From CAZFCK01 sp964517355 (lineage in GTDB: Bacteria > Desulfobacterota > Desulfovibrionia > Desulfovibrionales > Desulfovibrionaceae), in the NCBI GenBank assembly GCA_964517355.1, contig CAZFCK010000012.1, forward strand, positions 1 through 42,123: 42,123 bases of DNA, written 5' to 3'. Shown here piece after piece: positions 23,854-30,532 of this stretch. The notes beneath the pieces are model-generated. The model was not told where the DNA came from. It saw only the letters and a list, made by a program, of their open reading frames with translations, and ran no database searches. Made by a program: the position numbers and the translations under genes. Every line of letters begins with the position of its first letter. Position 1 is the first letter of the stretch.

Positions 23854-23932
23854 CTATTCGGCCAGAGGTAGATGGGCAGAGATCGGGAGACGGTGGAGAG
23901 CAATGATCATTTCGATTTGATGAGAGGGAACC

Positions 23933-23974
23933 ATTTCCGGGGAAAACATCTCAGCGGAGGTTTTCCCCGGAAAT
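23933..23974. terminator. Perfect 15-bp hairpin between convergent genes
   Basis: Arms 23933-23947 (ATTTCCGGGGAAAAC) and 23960-23974 are perfectly complementary around a 12-base loop. It lies 80 bases beyond the NHL stop and 120 bases beyond the nitroreductase stop on the other strand. The T-run needed for intrinsic termination is inside the stem, but position and symmetry favour a bidirectional terminator. Confidence 0.55.
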
Positions 23975-23979
23975 ATTGG

Positions 23980-24036
23980 CTAGCGCATTTTCGCCTTGAA
24001 ACAAGGCTCCCCCCTGAAACAATTTCCAATTGTTCC
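23980..24036 (-). repeat. Dispersed repeat family R, copy R3
   Basis: Minus-strand orientation. It is nearly identical to R1 and R5, differing from R1 at one linker base. Both hairpins are intact: AACAATT-TCC-AATTGTT (24018-24034) and the CCTTG/CAAGG stem. It is followed after 13 bases by hairpin element H1, making a compound element between two convergent genes. Confidence 0.85.
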
Positions 24037-24049
24037 AGAGAAATGCATA

Positions 24050-24084
24050 AGAGCATCTAGCGCTTTTCAAGCGTGAGATGCTCT
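24050..24084. repeat. Dispersed hairpin family H, copy H1
   Basis: A 35-base near-perfect hairpin: outer arms AGAGCATCT/AGATGCTCT, inner arms CGCTT/AAGCG and a TTC loop. The flanks ATGCATA upstream and TAAACA downstream are shared with copy H2 at 34501-34535. Confidence 0.8.
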
Positions 24085-24094
24085 AAACAGCGGC

Positions 24095-24925
24095 TCAATC
24101 CTCCCAGGTTATCTCGCGCGTGTTGGCGGGACCGCGCTCCACGGTGCGGTGGTACGTCACGTCCGGTTTGCCGAACATCATGATGTAGCCCAACTGCTGA
24201 TCATCCGGAACGCCCAGCTTTTTGCCCAACGCGGGCGCCAATTCAAACAACGTGCGCACGGCCACGCCGCACCACACTGTTCCCAGCCCCAGGCTGTTGG
24301 CGAGCAGCTCAAAGTAGCTCATGGCGATAAACGGATCAGCGTTCGCGCAGGGAGCGTCCTTGCGCACCGTCACCACCAGCATATGGGGCGCTCCACGAAA
24401 GACCGGATCCTGGCCCTGAACTAATCCGCGCATGTAGCGCAGATAGCGTTCGGGAATGGCGGACTGGCCGTACTCTTCAAGAATGCCGCGGATGACCATA
24501 CGGGCATCCTGGCGGATGCGTTCCATAACGGCGGGGTCGCGCACCAGGTGGAAGAGCAAGCCCCGGTTGTTCACCCCTGTGGGTGCGCTGGCCAGACCCT
24601 CCATGAGCATGTCCAATATTTCCGGTTCCACAGCTTCCTGCTTGTATTGCCGGACAGAGCGCCGCGCTTTCATGAGCAGCAGCAGGGATTGTGGCGCGGG
24701 CAGCCGCCCGGCGAATTCCTCGCACTGTTCAGGGGTGCGGCCCGCCACTGAAACCGCGCCTGTGGGGCATACCGCCAGGCAGTGCTGGCATGCTATGCAT
24801 TTTTTCGCTCCATCTTCCGTCATGTGGGGAGCGGATTCTCCCATTTCAAGACATCCTAACAAACAGTCCGCCACACACTCTCCGCATTGAATACAGGCGT
24901 CTTGGTCCACAATGAATTGGTGCAT
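24095..24925 (-). CDS. Ferredoxin-fused nitroreductase family protein
   Basis: A 276-residue soluble flavoprotein. The N-terminal 70 residues form a two-cluster ferredoxin domain, with CIQCGECVADC and CIACQHCLAVCP motifs typical of two [4Fe-4S] clusters. The rest is an FMN-binding nitroreductase: ARRSVRQYKQEAVE with the phosphate-binding Arg residues, SAPTGVNNRGLLFHLV, and the C-terminal GYIMMFGKPDVTYHRTVER. Such proteins reduce quinones, nitro compounds or other electrophiles, with electrons coming through the Fe-S clusters. The ATG at 24925 has AAGGGAGA at proper spacing, whereas the ATG at 24931 is too close to it. The stop lies 10 bases beyond hairpin H1. Confidence 0.9.
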   Translation of the reverse strand: MHQFIVDQDACIQCGECVADCLLGCLEMGESAPHMTEDGAKKCIACQHCLAVCPTGAVSVAGRTPEQCEEFAGRLPAPQSLLLLMKARRSVRQYKQEAVEPEILDMLMEGLASAPTGVNNRGLLFHLVRDPAVMERIRQDARMVIRGILEEYGQSAIPERYLRYMRGLVQGQDPVFRGAPHMLVVTVRKDAPCANADPFIAMSYFELLANSLGLGTVWCGVAVRTLFELAPALGKKLGVPDDQQLGYIMMFGKPDVTYHRTVERGPANTREITWED

Positions 24926-25044
24926 GTCCATTCTCCCTTATGCAATGGAAAATTTTTTGCAGTGCGCCCGGCACGGATCACGCGCAGGCGACACGTATAT
25001 TTCAGACGCTACATCATTATCCAGGAGAGTGGAACATGGGTACG

Positions 25045-25094
25045 AAAAAGGAAGAGAGTATCATGAAGCATACCGCTCCATAATACTCTCTTCC
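25045..25094 (-). terminator. Intrinsic terminator of the Mla/binding-protein operon
   Basis: Perfect 12-bp arms (25083-25094 and 25050-25061) flank a 21-base loop. On the minus strand the stem is followed directly by TTTTT (25049-25045). It lies 84 bases downstream of the binding-protein stop, so it most likely ends the operon that begins with mlaE. Confidence 0.8.
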
Positions 25095-25178
25095 CTCTCT
25101 GAGGCCCAGGATGGGGCGGAGCCAACATGATGACGCCGCGAAAAGGCCAGATTGCGCGGGTAACGGTGCTGCGCGGGG

Positions 25179-26321
25179 TTATTCGATGATCTTCCAGGCG
25201 CCGTTTTCGATTTTGATCATGGCGAAAGCGCTGGCGTCCAGCCCGTTGTGGTCCTGGGGCGAAAAGTTGTAAATACCGGCAGTTCCGACGTGATTTTTCA
25301 CTTTTTCAATACCTTGACTGATGGCCTTGGGGTCGTCGCTTCCCGCGAGTTCTATGGCTTTGGCCAAAATCATGACGGCGTCCCAGCCATGTCCGCCGAA
25401 GGTGGAGACGTCGGAGTTGAAACGGTCTTCGTAGAGCGTCTTATACTCCATGAGCACGCTTTTCTGGGGGTGGTCGTCAGAAATCTGTTCGGCCACGATA
25501 AGCCGCCCCGCCGGCAGCAGCAGGCCTTCGGCGGCGTCCCCGGCCAGCTCGATGAATTTCTTGGAGGCCACGCCGTGGCTCATGTACAGCGGGATGTCCA
25601 GGCCGAGTTGTTGCCTGTTGCGGGCGATGACCGCGGGGCCGGGATTGGTGCCCCAGCAGATGATGGCGTCCGGATTGAGGTCTTTGATTTTCGTCAGTTG
25701 CGCGGTCATGTCGGTATCATTGGGACCGTAAACCTCATCGGCCACCAGTTCGAAGCCGGAGGCGGGCACCAGTTCCTGGATGAAAGCGCGGCCGGCTTGT
25801 CCGAAACCGTCGGAAACCGTAATGGCGGCCAGTTTCTTATATCCCTGCTCTTTGGCGTGCATCAGGATTTTTTCCACGGCGAAACGATCCGAGGGCGTAT
25901 TCTTGAAGACGAAAGGCTTCACCGGGAGCACGATTTTATCCGCGGAAGCGCAGGACATCATGGGCACTTGGTTTTGCGCGGCTTTCATAGATACGGCCAG
26001 GGTGTTGCCGGAGGTGGTGGGGCCCATGACCGCCGCCACTTGATCTTTCCGCAACAGCTTGTCCATATTGAGCACGCATTTGTTTACATCGGTTTCATCG
26101 TCATAGAAGACGACTTCCAGGGGTCTGCCCAAAACGCCCCCTTTGGCGTTCACCTGTTCCACGGCCAGATCCACGGAATTTTTTTCCGGCTCACCCAGAA
26201 ATGAGGCCGGACCCGTAATGGAAAAAACGGCTCCAAGGACGATAGGATCAGCGGCAAGCGCATGGCTGGACAGCGCCAAAGCCAAAGCGAGAAACAGCCA
26301 GATGCGAATTACTCCTTGCAT
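25179..26321 (-). CDS. Liv-type periplasmic substrate-binding protein (Mla-operon linked)
   Basis: A 380-residue type I periplasmic binding protein with a signal peptide cut after ALA (about residue 23). Mature start DPIVLGAVFSITGPASFLG, then YDDETDVNK, GPTTSGNTLA, ITVSDGFGQAG and ICWGTNPGPAVI. It is clearly paralogous to the protein at 40661-41800 and less similar to LivK at 16627-17766. No permease or ATPase of the Liv type lies next to it. Instead, it follows the Mla lipoprotein gene by 29 bases on the same strand and precedes the terminator, so it is probably the last gene of the Mla operon. GGAGGGG precedes the ATG. Ligand unknown. Confidence 0.88.
   Translation of the reverse strand: MQGVIRIWLFLALALALSSHALAADPIVLGAVFSITGPASFLGEPEKNSVDLAVEQVNAKGGVLGRPLEVVFYDDETDVNKCVLNMDKLLRKDQVAAVMGPTTSGNTLAVSMKAAQNQVPMMSCASADKIVLPVKPFVFKNTPSDRFAVEKILMHAKEQGYKKLAAITVSDGFGQAGRAFIQELVPASGFELVADEVYGPNDTDMTAQLTKIKDLNPDAIICWGTNPGPAVIARNRQQLGLDIPLYMSHGVASKKFIELAGDAAEGLLLPAGRLIVAEQISDDHPQKSVLMEYKTLYEDRFNSDVSTFGGHGWDAVMILAKAIELAGSDDPKAISQGIEKVKNHVGTAGIYNFSPQDHNGLDASAFAMIKIENGAWKIIE
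25626..25670. repeat. 45-bp exact match to 41108-41152
   Basis: Within the binding-protein gene, 45 consecutive bases are identical to the paralogous gene at 41108-41152, covering the IICWGTNPGPAVI coding segment. The rest of the two genes is more diverged at the DNA level. Confidence 0.9.
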
Positions 26322-26350
26322 ACAGCCCCTCCACAGTGGTTGAGAGATTA

Positions 26351-27007
26351 TTATGAGGTCGGGCCGGGCTCTGCGTCGGATGAGCGCAGTGCTGCGGCGA
26401 TATCATTTTCCAGTTGCTCCAGGATGGAAAGCAGCGCTTTTTGCAACCCCGCCACAAGGGTTTCGGCTTTGCGGTCTTGAAGCGCCACGGATGCAGCATA
26501 ATCCTTGCAGAACGCGACCTGGTATTTGGCCATGACATCGCGGAGCAGAAAAAACTGCATTTCCAACACGGCACGGGATTCGCCGGGTTTGCTGTAATCG
26601 CCGTAAATCTGCGTGACGGAACTATCCAGCAGATAGTTTGGCTGTACGGGGCTGTTCAGTGGGGTAACATGGGAAAACAATCCGGAACCGGTAAACCATT
26701 CCAGAAGAACTTCGGAAATCATATCCTGTGGTTGCACCAGAAATATATTGTAATAATCCGTGGCGTATGTTTCCACGCCAACACGGTAGACCAGTTCGCG
26801 CGTGGAATAGGTGGGGGAGATGTGCAACCTGCTGATTTTCAGCACGCCGAACGAGTCGTTGGGACAGGAGCGCATGGGACGCTGGATTTGCAGGACAAAG
26901 TATTGTTTCACCGGGTCCGGCTGCTTGAACAGGGAACTGCCCCCTCCGGCGCACCCGGCGAGAGACAAGGCGAGACAGGCGAGGATGATGCTTTTTAAAA
27001 CATTCAC
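26351..27007 (-). CDS. ABC-transport auxiliary lipoprotein of the Mla system
   Basis: A 218-residue lipoprotein of the ABC_trans_aux (PqiC/LetA-associated) type. The signal peptide ends in the lipobox LAGC, with the modified Cys at residue 19. The sequence LHISPTYSTRELVYRVGVETYATDYYNIFLV, read in parts, has the strand pattern and tyrosine-rich segment of the family. It would be anchored in the inner leaflet of the outer membrane and help pass phospholipids from the MCE protein. The start overlaps the MlaD stop by four bases, so the two are translationally coupled. Confidence 0.82.
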   Translation of the reverse strand: MNVLKSIILACLALSLAGCAGGGSSLFKQPDPVKQYFVLQIQRPMRSCPNDSFGVLKISRLHISPTYSTRELVYRVGVETYATDYYNIFLVQPQDMISEVLLEWFTGSGLFSHVTPLNSPVQPNYLLDSSVTQIYGDYSKPGESRAVLEMQFFLLRDVMAKYQVAFCKDYAASVALQDRKAETLVAGLQKALLSILEQLENDIAAALRSSDAEPGPTS

Positions 27008-28167
27008 GGCAGATGCTCCGGATTGATGTGCTTGGGCGGTTCACTGAACAACAGGCGGGAAGGTTGCTTGTTGATATCTTCAAGCAGGTCGTTGAATTTT
27101 TGAATGGCTGTCCGCGTATCCTCCACGATGGCGCCCACATTGCCGCTTTGCCCTTGCAGTACGCTGTTGAGTCCGCGCAGCAAGCGGTCGAGTTCCGCGG
27201 CGCTTCTACGGATATCCTTGGAGGCGTCGTTGACGTTGGCCAGGGTTTCGGGGAGCTTTTGCGCGCTCTTCGCGAGGGCCGGATCGCCAAGCAGGGTATC
27301 CAGGTTGACGGATACGCGCTGAATATTGGTGGCGGCTTCCTCAATGGCCACGAACGCCTTGCCGATACGTCCTTCTCCGGTTTCTACGATGCTTCTCGCA
27401 CTGGCCATGGTCGCCGAGGTGTCGGGGATGATGGAATCGGCCTTGGGATTGTTGACCAGCGTATGCACGCGCTTGAGCGTGTCACGCAATTCCGCGAGGC
27501 TTTGCACGAGAAGTTCTCCGATATCCTTGACGTTGGCCTCCTTGAGCGAGTTGTCCAAGGTGGTGATGAAATCGTCCAGTGTTTGGGCGAAGCCGGCGAA
27601 GTTGACTTTTTCCAGATCGCGCATCACGCCCCCAACGGCGTCCAGCGCGGCTTCCAAGCGGCTCATGGTGCTGGGAGCCGAGGGAAAATACATGGATTCA
27701 GGTTCCCAGGTGATGGGCAGGGGCGGGTTGGTTTTGGGATCGAAAAAATTGATTTCCAAAAAAGCCACGCCGGTGAGTCCCTGCGTGGTCAAACGCACGC
27801 GCAGCCCTTTTTCCACGATCTGCTGGAGGCGTTTGCGCATCTGCTTCATGGAAAGAAAATCCTGCATCAGGTCTTCGCGCAACTCCATTTCAACGAGAAC
27901 ATAGCGCGATGATTGAGAATTTTCTTTGTTTCTGTATTTGTTGCTGATGAAGCCGATGTTGGACACACGCCCCAAAGAGACGCCGCGGTATTTCACGGGC
28001 GCGCCGATATCCAGGCCCTGGACCGATTCGTTGAAATAGGTCTCCGCGGGAATGGTTTTTTGGAATATCGCAGCCCCGCCGATAATGATGATCGTGGCGA
28101 GCAGGATGCCCACTCCTGTGAGGACAAAGACGCCGATACGGAAGTAACTACCTTTGCTTACAGACAT
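27004..28167 (-). CDS. MlaD-like MCE-domain protein
   Basis: A 387-residue periplasmic lipid-transfer protein anchored by an N-terminal helix (about residues 9-33). The MCE domain (about 38-120) has GLDIGAPVKYRGVSLGRVSNIGF, the usual core. The C-terminal half is long and helical (rich in NLDTLL, SAQKLPETL, ASKDIRRS), similar to the helical barrel extensions of larger MCE proteins and much longer than E. coli MlaD (about 180 residues). It follows MlaF by 15 bases in the operon. Confidence 0.9.
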   Translation of the reverse strand: MSVSKGSYFRIGVFVLTGVGILLATIIIIGGAAIFQKTIPAETYFNESVQGLDIGAPVKYRGVSLGRVSNIGFISNKYRNKENSQSSRYVLVEMELREDLMQDFLSMKQMRKRLQQIVEKGLRVRLTTQGLTGVAFLEINFFDPKTNPPLPITWEPESMYFPSAPSTMSRLEAALDAVGGVMRDLEKVNFAGFAQTLDDFITTLDNSLKEANVKDIGELLVQSLAELRDTLKRVHTLVNNPKADSIIPDTSATMASARSIVETGEGRIGKAFVAIEEAATNIQRVSVNLDTLLGDPALAKSAQKLPETLANVNDASKDIRRSAAELDRLLRGLNSVLQGQSGNVGAIVEDTRTAIQKFNDLLEDINKQPSRLLFSEPPKHINPEHLP

Positions 28168-28182
28168 ACGAGTATATTAGGC

Positions 28183-28950
28183 CTATTCAGGCTCGCGGTT
28201 GAAAAAGTGTCGTACCGTTGGATTATCCGAATGGTCCCGCAGGTCGGCCGGATTGCCTTCCGCTATGATGGTCTTCCAGCGTTTATCAAGCATTATCACT
28301 CTGTCGGCTATTGTGTAAATGCTGGCAAGCTCGTGAGAAACGATGACGAAGGTGATGCCGAGACTTTCGCGCAGCTTGAGCATGAGTTGATCCAGGCTGG
28401 CGGAAGTGATGGGGTCCAGCCCGGCCGAAGGTTCGTCCAGAAACATGAGCATGGGATCAAGGGCCATGGCCCGGGCCATGGCGGCGCGTTTCTGCATGCC
28501 GCCGGATATTTCGGACGGCAAATGGTGCTCGTAGCCCAGAAGCCCCACCAGGGAGAGCTTCATGCGCGCGATCAGATCCATGGTGTCGTCAGGCAGCTCG
28601 GTGAATTCCTCCATGGGCAGGCGCACGTTTTCCAGCAACGTCATGGAGCCGAACAGCGCGCCGGATTGGTAGGTGACGCCGATCTTGCGCAATATGCGGT
28701 GCATCACGGCGCGGTTCGCAGTGGCCATGTCGTCTCCGTCGATGATGATGCTGCCGGACATGGGAGGCTGGAGTCCTATCATGTGCTTGAGCAGGGTGCT
28801 TTTCCCACAGCCGGAACCTCCGAGAATGACAAAGATTTCACCAGGCTGGATGTCGAAGTTCAGATCTTTCTGGATGATGGTGTCGCCGTAGCCTATGATC
28901 AGGTCGCGCACCTGGATGATGGGGCCGGAGCTGTCTCGTTTCGAACCCAT
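28183..28950 (-). CDS. mlaF: Mla-type ABC transporter ATPase
   Basis: A 255-residue ATPase. Walker A is GGSGCGKSTLL (about residues 44-54), the signature is EISGGMQKRAAMARAMAL (the GGMQKR variant typical of MlaF), and Walker B/D-loop is LMFLDEPSAGLDP. The C-terminus has VSHELASIYTIADRVIMLDK. Three bases separate it from the mlaE stop. It drives lipid transfer through MlaE and MlaD. Confidence 0.93.
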   Translation of the reverse strand: MGSKRDSSGPIIQVRDLIIGYGDTIIQKDLNFDIQPGEIFVILGGSGCGKSTLLKHMIGLQPPMSGSIIIDGDDMATANRAVMHRILRKIGVTYQSGALFGSMTLLENVRLPMEEFTELPDDTMDLIARMKLSLVGLLGYEHHLPSEISGGMQKRAAMARAMALDPMLMFLDEPSAGLDPITSASLDQLMLKLRESLGITFVIVSHELASIYTIADRVIMLDKRWKTIIAEGNPADLRDHSDNPTVRHFFNREPE

Positions 28951-28953
28951 ACC

Positions 28954-30129
28954 TCACCACCCCACAATGTAAAAAACCACGGCCAGCACGCCGTCGGAGA
29001 CGGCGATGAGCACCAGCCCGCTGACCACGGCGCTGGTGGTGGACGTGCCCACAGAGCTTGCGCCCTGGCCGGTATTCAGTCCGCGAAGACAGCCGATGCC
29101 CGCCACAAGGATGCTGAAGACCACGGCCTTGAACAGTCCGCCGCATAAATCCCCCAATCGCAGGGAGGACTCCACGCGCAACAGGTAGGTGATCAATGGA
29201 TAGCCGAACTGCGTGACCACCACAGCTCCCCCGGAGAGGGCGAAGAGGTTGAAGAAGATGGTCAACACCGGGGTCATGACCATGGCCGCGAGCACGCGCG
29301 GCACGGCCAGGAAATGTACGGGATCAAGTCCCATGGTCTTCAGGGCGTCGACTTCCTCGTTGACCTTCATGGTGCCGATTTCAGCGGCAAAGGCCGAACC
29401 GGAACGCCCGGCCAGGAGAATGGCCGTTACCAGAGGCCCCAACTCGCGGACCATGGAAATGGTCAGCAGATTGGCCACGTAGATATCGGCTCCGAAGCGC
29501 TGCAACGGCACGGCTGACTGAAAAGCCATGATCAGCCCCATGAGAAAGCCGATCAAGGCGACGATGGGCAGGGCGTTCACCCCGGCGCGTTCGCACACCT
29601 GATAAAAATCTTTCCAGCGAATGGTGTGGGGGTGCAGCAGCGCGAAAAACAAAGCCGATCCCAACTCTCCAACGAAAGAGACCAGGATCGCCAGGTCTTT
29701 CCAGATATCAGCGGCGTTGCGGCCCACCTCCTCGGCCAGACTGAATTTGGGGCGTTCCTTGGTGTCCACGAAGTCCGTGGCCGCGAACATGTTCAGCAGG
29801 GGGTGAAAGTCCTTTTTCAGATCGTGAATTTCCAGCAAACGGCCGGAACGTCCGCGTCTGACTTGCAGCTCGGTGAGCAACCCCGCTCCGGCCATGTCCA
29901 GATAGTCCACCTGGGCCATGTCCAAAATCAGCTTGTCCATGCCGCACTGGTCTGCGAGTTTGAGCACTTTGTCCCAAATGGAGGCCACGCCCTGGTAATC
30001 GAGCCTGCCCGCGATGGAAATGATCCACACGCCTTCCCGTTGATGTGATTCCACAATGGGCAGGGCGTCTTGCCATTGCTCCGAGGATGGATTTTCCGCG
30101 GTGTTGGATTTTTTTTCCGGCTCACTCAT
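28954..30129 (-). CDS. mlaE: STAS-MlaE fusion permease
   Basis: A 391-residue inner-membrane protein. The N-terminal 120 residues form a soluble STAS domain (VWIISIAGRLDYQGV, then KLILDMAQVDYLDMAGAGLL), normally the separate MlaB protein. The rest is the MlaE permease with about five helices and the family blocks GFLMGLIMAFQSAVPLQRFG, ISMVRELGPLVTAILLAGRSG and GTMKVNEEVDALKTMGLDP. The ATG at 30129 is preferred; a GTG at 30138 is also possible and a GGG lies nearer to it. It is the first gene of the operon. Confidence 0.9.
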   Translation of the reverse strand: MSEPEKKSNTAENPSSEQWQDALPIVESHQREGVWIISIAGRLDYQGVASIWDKVLKLADQCGMDKLILDMAQVDYLDMAGAGLLTELQVRRGRSGRLLEIHDLKKDFHPLLNMFAATDFVDTKERPKFSLAEEVGRNAADIWKDLAILVSFVGELGSALFFALLHPHTIRWKDFYQVCERAGVNALPIVALIGFLMGLIMAFQSAVPLQRFGADIYVANLLTISMVRELGPLVTAILLAGRSGSAFAAEIGTMKVNEEVDALKTMGLDPVHFLAVPRVLAAMVMTPVLTIFFNLFALSGGAVVVTQFGYPLITYLLRVESSLRLGDLCGGLFKAVVFSILVAGIGCLRGLNTGQGASSVGTSTTSAVVSGLVLIAVSDGVLAVVFYIVGW

Positions 30130-30532
30130 ACTGCGCACGGCCCTTTACGGTTCACAACGGGTTGTGGAACGATAGTAGGCTGTTTGGCCTATATTATTAA
30201 CGGGTTGTTGAGCGTTCGAAAAAGCTTGGCCTTGGACGGGCCAGCCTTCCCAGGACTTTCTATTATATTCCGTACGGGTAATGATCAAGTATTCTTGTCT
30301 TTTTTCAGTAGATTCCGTTTGTTCCGGCGGAAAAGAACATGAACGGCGTTTGTCGCCGGAAATAGGACACCGTATTGAAATAATACCGTTTACCATTTCT
30401 AAATTAATTTATGAAAACTTCCGGGGGGAAACCAGCGCTGCTATCTTCATCCCTAAGGCGCGAAACGACCGCGCCCAAGGGCTGAAGTTTTTGAAAAAGG
30501 TTCTCCCTTCGCATGGTCACGTTGCGTACGCC
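30130..30532. other. Intergenic region mlaE - M16 protease
   Basis: No gene is supported on either strand. It contains a possible mlaE promoter (30262-30288) and a GGCGCG/CGCGCC hairpin (30457-30475) lying about 60 bases beyond the stop codon of the protease gene. The hairpin is followed by few Ts on the minus strand. Confidence 0.55.
30262..30288 (-). promoter_or_regulatory. Possible promoter of the Mla operon
   Basis: On the minus strand TTGATC (30288-30283) and a perfect TATAAT (30267-30262) are 15 bases apart, shorter than the ideal 17. The leader to mlaE would be about 125 bases. Confidence 0.4.

Noticed and set aside
23872..24060. Plus-strand open frame through repeat R3 (HFRLETRLPPETISNC)
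   Set aside because: The peptide is encoded by the repeat; the same residues appear in the frame through R5 at the window end. It is a repeat translation, not a gene.
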